A stretch of DNA of 64,000 nucleotides from Davidsoniella eucalypti (GCA_004009845.1 RMBW01000002.1:992001-1056000); one strand, 5' to 3'. Shown: positions 1 through 12,139, numbered from the stretch's first letter. A program made the numbers and translations. The notes: a model not told the origin generated them from the letters alone.

Positions 1-658
1 CCAAATCACTGAATCTAAGCATATGCTAAAGAAGCTATATATAAAAAAAAAAGTCTCACCAACAAACCCTCAAATATGGCATAACCAAACATATGCTTAT
101 GCCTTCTCGAGCCATACTAAATTTGCACATTCAGTATTATATCCCTTTGGAATATGCTATATATCCTTTTTATTCATCTGTGTTGATAATAAAATCATAC
201 ATACATTCCTATCAACCCTCACATCTTCATGACCTATCCTATCTTTCCTTACTACTGGATTGTTTTCATTTTCCTTCTCACCTTTTATCTTTATTTTCCG
301 GGCTAGGAACAACCGTTGGATGGCGTTATCTTCAATATCGAGGTTTCTATATATTGTCATATCCTCGCTTTTATTTTCAGTGCATCATGGGGTTTTATTT
401 AGTTAGTAAATAACATGTTATTACATGTTTCCATCGATGTAATACTTCCTTTCATTCCCATATATCTGAACAGTGTGTTTAATTGTATCTTTTCAATCTA
501 TGTATGGGCTTGAGCTATTGGTGGTTACACAGAGGACTTGAATATACATCCAAGAGATGACCTCGCAGGCATTTAAAACCTGCAAAGACAATACTTTTTG
601 TACCTGTTGTACATATCTACTTTATAGGGTAGTGATCAAAGCCAAGCTTTTGGTACAG
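1..658. other. Intergenic, 3' flank of first gene
   Basis: AT-rich sequence downstream of the minus-strand gene ending at 659. It contains no reading frame with recognisable similarity. A short inverted repeat (GCAGG / CCTGC around an AT loop, near 567-585) is the only local structure noticed; nothing supports calling it a terminator. Confidence 0.5.
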
Positions 659-1810
659 TTAATTTTCAGAATACTCTTCAGAATACTCTTCAGAATACGT
701 GACGATATCGTTAGATAGGGACTGATCATAAGTGTCCAGCGCTTCGACTCCGGATGGAGTCAAGCCAAGTTCTACCGATGGAATGTCAAAGGGGGTAATG
801 GTGTACTCAAATCCACTCAAGCGATCCAGTCTCTCAAGTTCCGCAATAAGGTCCTCTGTCAAGTCCTGGGGTGGTGGTGTACTGGACGGGATATGGACTA
901 GTGCCTGTGGAACCATCTGGTTCTGAGCGGGCATGTTGACTTCTGTGTATGTCTCCGTGAAGGCGATTGGGAAGTTCGGCATGTATGTTTCGGGCACTAT
1001 CCAGCCCGCATCGAAATGTAGAGGGCTTCTGTTGTTGAAATCACGTATCGTTTTGATCAATACTTTGGCTGCAGGCTGCGATGAAGTCGGAAAGTGGCTT
1101 AGGATAGGCGTCATGATACGCTCGGGAAGGGTCCAGTTACGCTCGGGAAGGGCCCAGTTAGGGGAAACTGGAGTCCCAAGAACTGGAGTAGATGACTGGG
1201 CCAGCGGGACTTGGGTCTGGCCAGGAGATGGAGTCATCGGGAGCAAAGGGTACGAAAACCCAAAGCTCATCGGAGATTGAGGTCCACTTGCAGCCGGGCT
1301 AGCCCAAGGACTCATGGGGGAGAGAAGCTGATGAGGCTGCGGTGGTTGGCGAGCGTCAAGATTCCCAAGCCCACCCGTTATCTTTGTGAACTCGTCGTAT
1401 CCAGATAGCTGTGGCTCTGCTCTGTAATGGCACAACACTTGTATCAGCCAATCATTCTCACGGACAACTTTGGCCGGTGGGGGAACAAACATTTTCGGAC
1501 GTGGTATTTTACCATTGTTCATCAGCCTCTGCATCTTGACTAACGCACTACTGATGGTCAGTAAGAAGCTGAGGGTTGGTGAACTATCATCGAAACGTTG
1601 ATTGTGTAGTGTTGAAGAAAGGGATGGGGTATCATTATCTTACAAGTACTTGAGGTCAGAGCCATATCGTCCGCTAATATACCTCAGGCCTTGAGGTGTT
1701 AGATCTCGACCGAATCTCTCCTTGAACCTCTTCTGGACTTCACCACGGCTGAGGCCACTAGCGACCCATCCGACGACACTCGAGATTTCAATTTCCGTGT
1801 ATCTACCCAT
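659..1810 (-). CDS. Hypothetical protein with N-terminal HTH-like segment
   Basis: Two exons are inferred on the minus strand: 1810-1644 and 1550-659. The intron (1551-1642, 92 nt) has donor GTAAGA and an acceptor ending CAG; this join keeps one open frame of 352 residues. Residues about 5-55 (start MGRYTEIEIS) look like a small helical module with a GLSRGEVQKRF helix and a GRDLTPQGLRYI segment, resembling a helix-turn-helix, though I do not recognise a named family. The rest is Pro/Ser/Thr-rich and probably disordered. It carries a near-duplicated WALPER/WTLPER unit, and the C-terminus is three tandem EYSE-type units. Function is unknown; a nuclear or DNA-binding role is only a guess from the first 55 residues. 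Confidence in the gene is moderate because the exon join is clean, although the disordered tail gives little to judge. Confidence 0.55.
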
Positions 1811-2366
1811 GAGTGCAAAATCTTGATGATATTGCTATGTGCAAGGCAGGCCTCAAACGATTTTGATGGTTTGAGTGTTAGAAAGAAAAATAAAGAAGAG
1901 ACGCAGAGTCATTGGAAACAATTTGTATCTAGGCAACAAGATAACACTATGAAGTTAACCGGTCTTGCCTATATAGGTGGAAAGATAGTGATGATATCTC
2001 GATTAGGCAGTGACGTTCGGGTAATTGAAGGTATAATAATTCTCAGTTGACCAAGTGTGAGAGATTGAGGTGGAGATAGTGATAGAGTTTTTGTATCATA
2101 ATATAAGCAAGTGACAATGAACTTGTAATATAACTCTCTCATAATAGTAGTCATCATCTATTGCTTCATATAGTGTGACTTGGTAACTTGAACTTGCCGC
2201 AATGACTAAGTGACAAAACACTTAAAGATTAAATAGTCGACGTATGACATCAAGATAGCTCGAGCTATCAAGCCAACTCACACAATTTGGATGAATATAC
2301 TCAAGCTATGACCATGATTGATGGAAAGATAAATATTTTATTGATTGTAGTTCTTGGGTGGTCATA
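1811..2366. other. Intergenic spacer
   Basis: AT-rich DNA between two minus-strand genes. It should hold the 5' flank of the HTH-like gene and the 3' end of the methyltransferase gene. No motif beyond simple AT-rich sequence was seen. Confidence 0.5.
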
Positions 2367-3561
2367 TCATATATCACCATAGACACCCCACCAGCATTTC
2401 GTAGCCTCATGCCCATCATCACTGCCTTCTTCTTCGCCCCAGTCATCTTCTTGATCTATCTGACCTTCTTCAAGACATTTCAACGGCCGATCTCCAGATT
2501 CTAACAAGGCCCGCAGCTGTTTTGTAAATCTAATAGTTGCATTATCTCTTTGTGGAACCATGACTACGATTTTAGCATCACGGCCTTTACTCAAGTGACT
2601 CATCATGGTAGGGTGAAGAAGTTCAGGATGACACTCATCATATAGTGGATCAGCGGCCAAGATAACCTTCGATGATGATTCAAGGTCAGTTTAAAGTTGC
2701 TGTATTTATCTGAAAGATGCAAAGTGGCGGTGAACTTACCTTGAACTGATTCTTTGGTTCAAAAAGGCCACGATCATATTCTTCATCAGATCCCCATGTC
2801 AAAATACCTGTAGACAGCTCGCCACCCATAGACTCGACAACTTCACGATTAGCATTTGCATTATGAGCTAAATTAGGCGTGATATTAGGTAAATCACTTA
2901 GCCTGACATGAACCTTCCATATCGCAGCCGCTGCAATACCTAGCAACCCAGTCCCCGCGCCGAGTTCCAATACTGATGGAGGCGAAGAAGGTACGCTAAA
3001 GAGATCTTCGAGAACACCAGATGCGAGTCGAGGGAGATCGAGGGCGAGAAGATAAGATGAGCCCCATGTTTTAAGACCAAGCGAGTCTCCAGTAAGAGCT
3101 GGTTCTCGAATGGAAAGTTCAAAGGGTATTGCGGCTTGGTTTGTGAACGGCCAGCAACGAGTCATATCACCTATAGCTAAAGCACACAAAAGTTAGCATG
3201 ACTACTAGTCTATACTTTAGTCAATAATTAACATAGCAAATGCCTGTGTTGTCGACTCACCTGAACGGCCCGATCTCTCGGCAATACGTTTACTTGCTTC
3301 ATCCCATATCTGCTCTTTTAGTTCGAAGTCCTCAATCCACTTAAGGGGGGATCCCACAATGCTAGAAAGATATATAGCAACCTCCTTTGCATGTTGGGTA
3401 TGGTGACGTCGGAAGTCGTCCAGCTTCTTAGGCTGTCGAGTGCGAGTTCCATGAGTCCATATTACGGGTTTAACTTCCAAGGCTTGAAGACAAGCGACAA
3501 GGTCCTCGAACGATGGCTTTTGCCATATTTGGGGGAAGTCAAGGACGGAGTCTACCCTCAT
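2367..3561 (-). CDS. METTL21/Efm-type protein methyltransferase
   Basis: Three exons (3561-3261, 3176-2740, 2666-2367) give 345 residues. Introns have donors GTGAGT and GTAAGT. The core is a seven-beta-strand SAM-dependent methyltransferase: a REPALTGDSLGLKTWGSS lead-in, motif I VLELGAGTGLLG for SAM binding, an acidic LSDLPNITPNLAHN segment, and the post-motif ILAADPLYDECHPELL of the lysine methyltransferase (Methyltransf_16) family. Family members methylate lysines on translation factors or chaperones in the cytosol. The GLKTWGSS lead-in reminds me of yeast Efm2, an elongation factor 2 methyltransferase, but this is memory, not an alignment. The C-terminus is very acidic (residues about 310-330). 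The first intron has two in-frame acceptors six bases apart (exon start 3176 or 3170), so the protein may vary by two residues. Confidence 0.85.
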
Positions 3562-3856
3562 AATGGTAATCTTATCGGTGGGTAGTGTTTAGCTTTGGAT
3601 CATGAGTAGACTGTGTTAGGTGAATGGTTGGGGTGTCACAACATGAAGCCTGTGAATCAGCGGTATAGGTAAGAGCTTAATGTTAAGCAGTATTAGAAAC
3701 GAAGAAGTTCTTATTTTCCGGTGATGACGTTGTTTAACGGAATATGGCTAGTTGTCATATTCTAGCGAGATATACATATGCATAATTCACAGTTACTATT
3801 CGAATATAAAAATGGGATATACTATCGGCACAAGCAGGTTTGACTATTTGCACAAG
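3562..3856. other. Intergenic spacer
   Basis: 5' flank of the methyltransferase gene. No recognisable element was seen. Confidence 0.5.
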
Positions 3857-4292
3857 CATTAACCCAGGCCCTAGATCCATGTTGCCATTTTGGGACACCG
3901 CTTTTTATGTCTGCCGGCCTTAATGAAATATATTTTCAAAATATCCAAAACAATTCAATCGTCAAATGAGTTACAACTGTATCAATCTGTTTAAGATCAA
4001 ACCCAATTATCATGGTGAGCATATGGACATGTATCTCTCTAACTTTGCCAAACTTGAGTTGGTTCTGTGTCCAACTTCTTACCTTCTTGCCTATCTAATT
4101 CACTTCGCCCCATAATGCTATTTAGGTCTTGATACTATCTTGTAGAATTGAATTCCATAGATAAGCCAGTGCCCATAACTTTATATGTAGATGCCGAAGA
4201 AGCTTAGTGGACATGATGCAATTATATTGACTTATTTTTTTTAAAAGGCGGTGTCCCAAAGTGGAAATGCGGGTCTAGGGTTAGGGTTAATG
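3857..4292. mobile_element. MITE-like inverted-repeat element
   Basis: Two imperfect terminal inverted repeats of about 50 bp bound this segment: 3857-3907 and 4242-4292. Shared blocks are CATTAACCC at the outer tip, CCCTAGA in the middle, and TTTGGGACACCGC followed by a T-rich run at the inner end. The 334-bp interior has no coding potential. This is the architecture of a non-autonomous DNA transposon (MITE). Both tips read TTAACCC / GGGTTAA, so a TA target duplication of the mariner/Fot1 kind is possible but cannot be told apart from the repeat itself. The right repeat contains two tandem TTAGGG units, the fungal telomere sequence, which the left repeat does not keep. Confidence 0.6.
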
Positions 4293-5272
4293 TTTGGCTT
4301 TCTATATATCTGTAAAGGCACTAGCAAATGTCCCTCTTTCTCTTTGTGACGTAAACTCAAATTGCACGGAAGACTTGTACATGTATATACAATGTGATGT
4401 TAGCTCTATATATTTCAATTTTCTACAGTCTTTACTACAGTCACTACATTGGTATTCCTCTTTTTCGTTACTTCTCAAGATTACTAAGCCTTTTACAAGA
4501 TTTTTGGTGCAAGACAAGGATCACTGATTCTTTCCTGTATTGCTGTACTTCCTACGTTTCGAGTACAGATGGTTGTTATTAGTCTCTACAGCTTGTGAAA
4601 AGGTAAAGATCACTAATTGCTTGCTTCTTCTCTATATAACTATCTACAATTTCTATTGTCTTTACTACAGTCCCTACGATTGTGTTTAATTACGCACTAT
4701 TTATGTGGAACTAGTTCTCTTTGTATTCTATTATTTGTTAATTTACAATTGCTACAATCTTTCAATAATCTCGCTCTACTTCCAAAACCCCGGCCGGCAA
4801 TTACACAACATCTTATTCATGTTATCACAGAACTAAACTTCATGACATTGACAAGTATATGATTTAAGTGCGGTGAATTATCATCAAAGCCAGTATCAAG
4901 ATATAAATCCCGATACATAACTTCAACATCTAGTATTAATATATATTCCCGATTCCGATAAGACGAGCCGACGACGCCATATTGTATCAAGCCAATTTGA
5001 TATATACAAAAACCAAAAACGACAACAAACCAGGATTTGAGCCAAGTAGACACGAGTCAAAACCTCAGGGAATGTCAAACTTGACTAGAAGACTAGGCCA
5101 TGAGAGGAAAATGCAAAACTATGAAGAGCACAGAGACAGACTCCATGCTATGATAAATGCTAATCTAGAAATGCCCGTGTAGCACCCCGTCCCCCCTCCA
5201 ATGCTACAGCTTGACATTACTAGCCATGAAAACTTGATTTGCTGGCCAGGACAAGCAGATGCCGTGTACGCT
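4293..5272. other. Intergenic, AT-rich with imperfect duplications
   Basis: Between the MITE and the secreted-protein gene. A short phrase (TCTTTACTACAGTC-like) recurs near 4430 and 4655, suggesting old local duplication. Short open frames here have no recognisable similarity and are not called. Confidence 0.45.
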
Positions 5273-6001
5273 TTATATATTGTAAACCATATAGTCGTAG
5301 TAGGTCAGGCAGCTGTATTCGTCGTCAAACTTGCCTTGCGAGGAGGCAATCCAAGCTTGGGTGAGTGAGTTCATATTGGAAGAAGACATCGAATCGTAAT
5401 CGGTTTTACCACCATATCTCAGGCTGTAAAGGTAAAGTTAGTTACATACTGCGGTACAAACTCAAATCTATAAAGGACATAATCAGAATACTTACTCCTG
5501 TCCGTATTCGACGCTATATTTGGCGGTTTTCGCTAACCAAGTGTACTTATTACCGCTCTTCTGCCGGCGGATATGGTAGTAGGTACCATCGAAGGTGTTT
5601 CCACTAACCGTGCCAACAACTATACCAATGTGGCTGCAGCCGGTCTGCTTAAAAATAGCATCAGTCGTCTCATCATAGGAAAGTAGTCTGTTCCCCAGGG
5701 TGCACAACCTGAAGTAGTATGGCTGGTTCTCTTGAACCAAAAAAGGAACAGCTCTATATACCACATCATAGGCTGTATCACGAGAAAATAGGTTAGGGTG
5801 GTCCTTCCCACTGAAGGTTATCTCATTCTCTTCACCATCTTCAGACACCGCGTTTGTCTTGATGTTGAAGGTGATGTCTTCCAGAGGAACTCCATTGGTA
5901 GGTTCCTGAACATCTACAGCCAGAGTTTCGGGACTCGGGTCAGTAGGAACAGCAGCGCTGGAGGCTAGAGCGCAGAGAGCGAGGACACTGAAGAATCTCA
6001 T
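5273..6001 (-). CDS. Small secreted protein, unknown family
   Basis: Two exons (6001-5496 and 5423-5273), intron donor GTAAGT and acceptor TTTACAG, give 218 residues. The start at 6001 was chosen because it places a clear signal peptide at the N-terminus (MRFFSVLALCALASSAA, cleavage expected near residue 17-19); an in-frame Met 22 codons upstream would bury it. The mature protein is about 200 residues and acidic in its first third. A globular part rich in Tyr follows (YYFRLCTLGNRLLSYDE; GTYYHIRRQKSGNKYTW), with three cysteines and a Tyr-rich C-terminus (CLTYYDYMVYN). No known domain was recognised. Size, secretion signal and lack of a family fit a secreted effector-like or cell-surface protein, but that is inference. 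Reading the first exon alone through the donor would end the protein about 50 residues early. Confidence 0.7.
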
Positions 6002-6717
6002 GGTGATAGAGGCGAGAAGACAAGGAGTTGAAGGGGTGATAATGTAGAGTTGACAGAGCTGGATCAAGGATAGTAAGAGTGGAAAGAGAGAGAGAGGTGA
6101 GGGCGATGATGAAGGTGGTAAGAAGAAGATCCAAAAGAGTTAGTAAACGAATAGACATGTCGATACTTATATATTGTTTCTTAGGCTGAGCTGAGTCTTC
6201 TTTCTCTATATTATCTCTTCTTCTTCTCTGGAGTCTCCATCGGTGTGCTCATGCACCAATGCAAAAATCTCGATATATCACCGTATACACCGACCGACCA
6301 GTAAAATATTTTACTGGTATATAAAAGCACGGGCATAAGCTGGGACCAAGCTAGCATTGGTGTTCTTAGCCTTGATTTCCTTTCGGAATTCTAAGCTGTT
6401 TTTTCTTCACATCACGGGCCTTTCAACAAGGATAACAGGCAGATGTCCTACATGTACATGTATGTAGGCAAAGATCAGCCCTGCCAGTTCGGGATTTCCT
6501 ACAGCTATGGGCTATATGAGAATAGCTTGAGGGCTTTATAAGCTATGCGAGCCAAGCAACTACACTCAAGGGTGGACAAGTTATAACGCAAATGGGGCTA
6601 GAAAGAGAGATAATTAAACATGGCTGATGCTGATCATGCCCGTCACTTGGAAGGTCAAAACTCATGAACATCTGATCCATAATTAGAGTTAACCGGGCCC
6701 AACTCGACCGACATTAG
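6002..6717. other. Intergenic, upstream of secreted protein gene
   Basis: Contains the likely promoter of the minus-strand secreted-protein gene. No coding sequence is recognisable up to the LINE insertion. Confidence 0.45.
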
Positions 6718-7561
6718 ACTTACTAGATACACACAGGAGGCAATTGACGAGGCCAAGAAGCTTATTCAGACATTGAAAAATGGGCTGATAGGCAGAAAGG
6801 TCTACTGCATCTGGACCCCCGGGCGCAATGAGAGAGCCGATGCACTAGCAAAAGGCTCAGCCAAATGCACTCCAGAACACTCCATGTCTATAGCAGGAGC
6901 TTGCAGGTGGTTTAGGGAACATAAACAGGCAAAGTTCAAGGAATGGTTCTACGAGTAGGCAGCCATCAGAGACAACATTGAGAGGCGAGAAATGGGGTTT
7001 CCCTCTCCAGGAGAAGTCGCCATACCTGGGGGGACAAGAATCAGTCAAGGACAGGTACTGGCCGCACTCTCTGGTCATGGTGACTTCAAAGAATATCATG
7101 AGAGGTTTGGCCACGAGAACGCCACAATGGAATGCCACAGGTGTGGCAAAGACAAGGAAAGGACCCACATTTGGACCTGTCGCAAAAGGCTGAAACCTTG
7201 CAGAGTGAGTATTCACCAAAAAACTACTCATGACCAGAAGAACACTGGCAAAAAAGGCACAAAAACAGGCACAGCCACTGCAGAGAGAGCAGGGTTGAGG
7301 ATCATGGAAATCTCTCTTCTTTTTCCTTTGTTTATTAGTATTCATATTAGTTTTTCTTTTCTTTTTGTTTTTGCTTTAAAAAGGAGACGCAGGTGTTGCT
7401 ACTGTAAAAGCGATGGATGCCAGACTAGTCTGAGCAGTCCCGGATACTAGGAACATAGAAAATCTGTGCCAGAAAACACGGCCTCGCCCGGAGTCGAAAA
7501 GGAGCTCTTAGATAATCTCTAGACTATAAATAAAATCATCATCATCAACTTACTAGATACA
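6718..7561 (+). mobile_element. 5'-truncated LINE (Tad-like) insertion with 14-bp TSD
   Basis: The 14-bp direct repeat ACTTACTAGATACA occurs at 6718-6731 and again at 7548-7561, enclosing 816 bp. The inserted DNA reads, in one frame, the end of a ribonuclease H domain (WTPGRNERADALAKG) and then a C-terminal CCHC knuckle (CHRCGKDKERTHIWTC), typical of the 3' end of fungal non-LTR retrotransposons. The 3' end closes with a short ATC repeat (ATCATCATCATCA). Direct repeats, 5' truncation and a simple 3' tail are the marks of target-primed reverse transcription. The frame is broken by TAG at 6956-6958; a related copy near 52.9 kb has CAG at this codon, so the stop is a C-to-T change in a CpA context. 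Confidence 0.85.
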
Positions 7562-9974
7562 GAAAGTGTAGTTTAGGGTCTGGTGGGTTGACAGTCGTAT
7601 TCAGTGGCATTAATAAAAAGCAACAGTTCAAAGAAATTGGTCATTGTATAGATCTCGTGTTGATTTTGTGTAGGGAGAAACTTTTTCCTATGTCGTTTTT
7701 ACTTGTAGCTGCGCGTAGTTGTACAAGAGTGAAGTGGAAGTTGAAGTTGAATTGAAGTTTAGAGAATAAGCGGAGAAACCCGAAATAGTTTTGACGAAAG
7801 TTTAGCCGTTTAACCGATGGAGCCGATTTTGTATGGGAAACCCAGCTTGATGATTTTTCTGTGGGTCTTAAGAATCCTTCGTCTTCTTTCTTATTTTGTG
7901 GAAAATGAAGCGGTGTGACCGATGTCCCAAATAGGTTTAGCGTTATGTATAAATGAAAAAAAATCTACCGTAGTGACCCAAGAAAAAGATGGGCTAATAA
8001 AGCACAGCTCAAAAGTCTGTGCACGGAGCGCAAACAGTAATAAGCCCATGTCAGATACACCGCTTTTCGACACCCTTGTGGAAAGGCCGGCTGCTACGCC
8101 CAATTGGTTGGACTCTTTGTATTTTATTCTGCCGGCTCAAAAAAACCTTGTGGAGTTTGAGACCCACTCAAGACCACCACCTTGCTTGAGCAACACAAAA
8201 GCTTTTTCTTTTGGAAAAGCTATTTCTATTTCCTTCCCTCTTTTTTTTTTTTTTTTTCCTCGTCAGTCCTGTCCTCATCAACGCTGCGTTTCCATGCTAC
8301 AAACAGAGATGTCTGTCCTTTTATGACACGTCTCAAATTCGAGAAAAGAAAAGCTGAGATTTATTTCCCAACTTCTATTTTCTTGGATACATATACACTT
8401 GCATTGGAGAAATTCGGAGTAATCTCTTCACCTACGAAAACAAACCCCGTTCTCCTTTACATGTCTCTTTTCTCTTAACCCTTCTCGGAGGTTCTTTGAG
8501 GTTTGGTTTTTCATTGGAGAACGGTGCTGCCTGTGAGGGCCTGGCGTGAATTTTCTCACGTCTGCAATTTGGCATCAGAAAAGCAGGTCCGCGGGAAACA
8601 TCGTTTTCGCTGTAACTCCTTCTCTTCTTTGAAGAGATGGGGTGAATTCCTGTTGTTGTTACCTCTGGGAGAGCCTTTGCGAAGATCCGTGTGGGAGCAC
8701 TTGAGTGCGATACGCAGCATACTGAAAGCTTGACAATTCTTTTCTTCTCTTTCGAGGGCTGAGGATTTGTTGGCTAAAGTATAATTCGATTCCGATTACT
8801 CTGGTGGGGGCAGGACTCGACACTTTTTTCTTTACAGGTTAGTACATTTTCTTTACTTATCCAACCCCGACAAACTCATATACTCCTTGCTAGCTTTAAT
8901 AGCTTGTGATAGGATACTACTAACAATTGAATATATAATTTGTTGCCGATGGCACATTTCACCAAGCTCCGAAAATCTGTATTCTCGATACCCCGGCCGC
9001 GATACACTTCATCCAAAGTATGGTATGTACGATTGTTTTGAGTTTTGCGTCACACATGGCCCAAACAAATATACAGCAAATGAACATGCATGTGTGAATC
9101 CGTAGATCATTTTTGTCTTAAAAGTCCTATTCATAGGTCATAGATCATAGGAATCATGGCCTTGATAGCTTGTTTGTAGTATAGTATATACATGAATAAT
9201 ATACACAATATAATATATCATAGTCTTTGTCACGTAAAATAAAAGTATATTTTGCATGGTGTGATTGTTAGCTACAATCCTAAGAGAAAAAACAGGCTAA
9301 AGTAGAGTCATCACTGAAAAGTGAGCGCTATCAACGGGGAGAAAGAAAAACAAATAAATAAAGATGAACTCCAAATAACATTGAACATGATCCAGCCCAA
9401 AAGATGCTCCACGTCATTTAACGAGTAAAGAGTAATACGTGCGTTTTACGCGCACGTTGGATATAAAAAGCAAAAGGTGAATGAATAGTAATGTATGGCG
9501 AAGGAGGGCTAATAAAAAAAAGCAAGATATTTAATGAAACAATAGTCAGGGAGATAATGTGAAGAAAAAGGAAGATAAGATCGCTATGCATATAGGAAAA
9601 AGAGAGAAATAACCGATGGGTACAGGTAATAATAGAAGGTCGAAAAAAGAAAAAGAAAAAGAAAAAAAAAAGGAATATAGAGAAGAACGCCAGGAACAAC
9701 TGGCATGATATTCCTCGCTAAAATGTAGATAAAAATCGAATAATATACCATTGTGAAGATAATGGCAATTTTTGAATGCATGTGCATTATCCATATTATC
9801 GTCAAAGGACGTACAAAAATAAGGAAATAAAAGTAAAAAGAACAGAAAACAGGATCCTGGCGTTGAAGACAAGAAAATGCCAAAAAAAAAAATTATATCG
9901 CTTTTTATGAGTCGGTTCTCGCAAAGGTAGAACTGGCCAATGGTAATATAGGTTTAAAAAGCTCCAATGGGATG
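7562..9974. other. Intergenic, no gene recognised
   Basis: About 2.4 kb downstream of the LINE copy. 8.2-8.9 kb is rich in pyrimidine runs and holds short open frames without similarity. 9.4-9.97 kb is A-rich on the plus strand and is the probable 3' UTR and terminator region of the ELL gene. Confidence 0.45.
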
Positions 9975-12139
9975 TCATGTTTGAGCGCAAAGTCTCTTGT
10001 GCTCATCGATGATTCTGGTTTTCATAGTCTGCAGCTTATCGCGGATATCCTTGAGCATGTCAACCTCTGATTGAGGTGGGTTGACCATGCTGGCGATCTG
10101 CTGATGGAAGTTTTGATACTTCACATACTGGCACTTGAACAGAGCTGCTCTTTGGATCAAATCCTGAGGGATGCAATTACGCTTCGGCTTCTGCTCATCA
10201 GAGTCTTCATACTTGACTCTATCATAGCCATCGGCGGCAGCCTTGGTATCTCTAAAAGATGACTTGGAAGTTGGCATATCGCGATCCATATCCAACGGTC
10301 TCTTTCTGCTGGTAGGTAGTTTGTCTGAGATCTTGGAGATTTTGCCATTCGTCTCAGATCGGTCAGAAATAGACGCAGGAGAGATTGGAGAGTTCTTCAC
10401 CACAGTTGAAGGCTTCTTGATACGCAGAGGCTCAATTGGGCGGGCACTTGAAACAGCTGAACTCGATGTTGAAGACGCTTGAGATTGAGCTTTCGTCTTA
10501 TGGCGCTTACTCAATGGCGTACCCGAGCTAGAACTGTCATCGCCATCTTCATCCTCGCGCGACCGTTTGATAGCTGTTGACTTGGTCGACTTGTTGACTG
10601 TCGATTTGAGATTTGTTTTACTGACTGGTTTAGTCACGGGGAGAGGCTTGCTCGGAGAATTGGACTTGATGACGGATGGAGGCTTCGCGGGCAACGAAGT
10701 CTTGGGCTTCTTGGGGCTCTCACGAGTCATCGATCTTATCGAGTTCGTGGGTGATGGTTTGCGCGCCTTTGTGATGGATCTCGTCTCATCAGCAATAGAC
10801 AGAGAAGCATGGGACTCGTCATCACTTGTCTCCACGATCTCAGCAGATAAAAAGTTCTTCTTTGCCCCAGAAGTTGCTGTAGCTGACGGTGTTGATGTCA
10901 CTGAAGATATCGGGGCCTTGGCTTTTGTCACCTTTGACGCAGTCATCTTCTTGGGCGCCGGAGCTGGAGTCTGTCTCTTTTCTTTTTCGCTTTTCTTGCT
11001 GGTAGGTTTGGGAAGAGGGTTTGACTTGGACCGAGCCATGACTTCGGCTTTCTCTTCGCCAGCCTTGACACTACCCAAGTGGCCACGAACTAGACCAGCT
11101 TGAATCTTGCTGTAGCATTTTCCCTTGCCACGTTCCTCGAGCGGAAGCAAGCGCTGCCATTCTTCTGCGTTAGGTGACAAGCGTGATCTATCGTACCTGC
11201 TAATAGCATTGTTGATGGCGTCTTGGCGCTCGGAATCGGACTCGTAGGCGTAATTGAAGACGTCTAGTTCTTTCCAATAGTTCTGACCCAATGTCCAGTT
11301 GCTAATGCTGTTTGGGACTGGCTCGGCAGCCTTATTGAGCACAGTTTCGAAGTCAGTAGGCTTGCCTTGCCATTTCCCACGAAGATAGTCAAAAGTTCGA
11401 TCTTTGACAGCCAGTTCATGGACGATCATGACTCTTTGTTGGCGATTACGCTCTAGGATCTCCTTAGCAGTGACAGGTGTCGCGTCGTTGGCAGGTGAGC
11501 CACTATGGGTGCTCCCACTCGGCGAGCCGGGCTGTGAGTTTGAGTTGAACTCGGCGGCGCGAAGAGCTTGACTGCGGTTTCGACTAGCAGTGGTTCCCTG
11601 TGAACTCTTGACGCCTGATGGGATATCAACATCGGAGTCGATATTGGGCGATCTTGCCGAGACAGCGCTAGTCTTGGGAGCCACCTTCTTTGGTGCGGCC
11701 TGCGACTTGGCGGCAGCGACGCGCTTCTTGGGTGCGGTCTTGGGGATCTTGGTGTGGATGCTGGATGTATTTGGGACCTTGTGGGCTTTGCGGAGAGACT
11801 CGAAAGGTTGCGTCAGGAATAGGTCGTGCGGTGTAGAGGATTTGGTCTTTGGGATCGTGTAGGTTTTGTCGGCATAGTGAAAAGTCTATATACAGAGATT
11901 TTATCAGTACAGAGCTAAAATGGTATAGACATGTTTTTTGCAGTAGGCGAGGCGATACGTACAGGCAGTTTGCCAAGATTGAGAGAGATTTCACCACCTT
12001 CTTGTACGCATCTGATCATGTCGTCAATGGCACTAGAATCAAGCGTAATGGAGAAGGCTTGTAAAGGGATCTTGGGGTTGGTGTGTATTTCTGGGCTCTC
12101 CATAAGGATGCCACTGTCTGGAACTTTGAGGGGCGCCAT
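9975..12139 (-). CDS. RNA polymerase II elongation factor ELL-like protein
   Basis: Two exons (12139-11963 and 11885-9975) give 695 residues; the 76-nt intron has donor GTACGT and acceptor TATAG. Residues about 200-316 hold the fungal ELL core: AKEILERNRQQRVMIVHEL, then NYWKELDVFNYAY, an ERQDAINNAISRYDRSRLS helix, and LLPLEERGKGKC. The middle (about 320-600) is a long Ser/Lys/Pro-rich disordered linker with basic patches suited to nuclear import. The last 80 residues (IQRAALFKCQYVKYQNFHQ, then a helical stretch) match the occludin/ELL C-terminal domain pattern. ELL proteins raise the transcription rate of RNA polymerase II by suppressing pausing, usually with EAF partners. Assignment rests on domain order and pattern memory. 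Confidence 0.8.

Noticed and set aside
4982..5182. 66-residue plus-strand frame
   Set aside because: Hydrophilic but without recognisable motif, and in repeat-like AT-rich DNA; not enough to call a gene.
8503..8733. 76-residue plus-strand frame
   Set aside because: No similarity or neighbouring exon; codon pattern not convincing.
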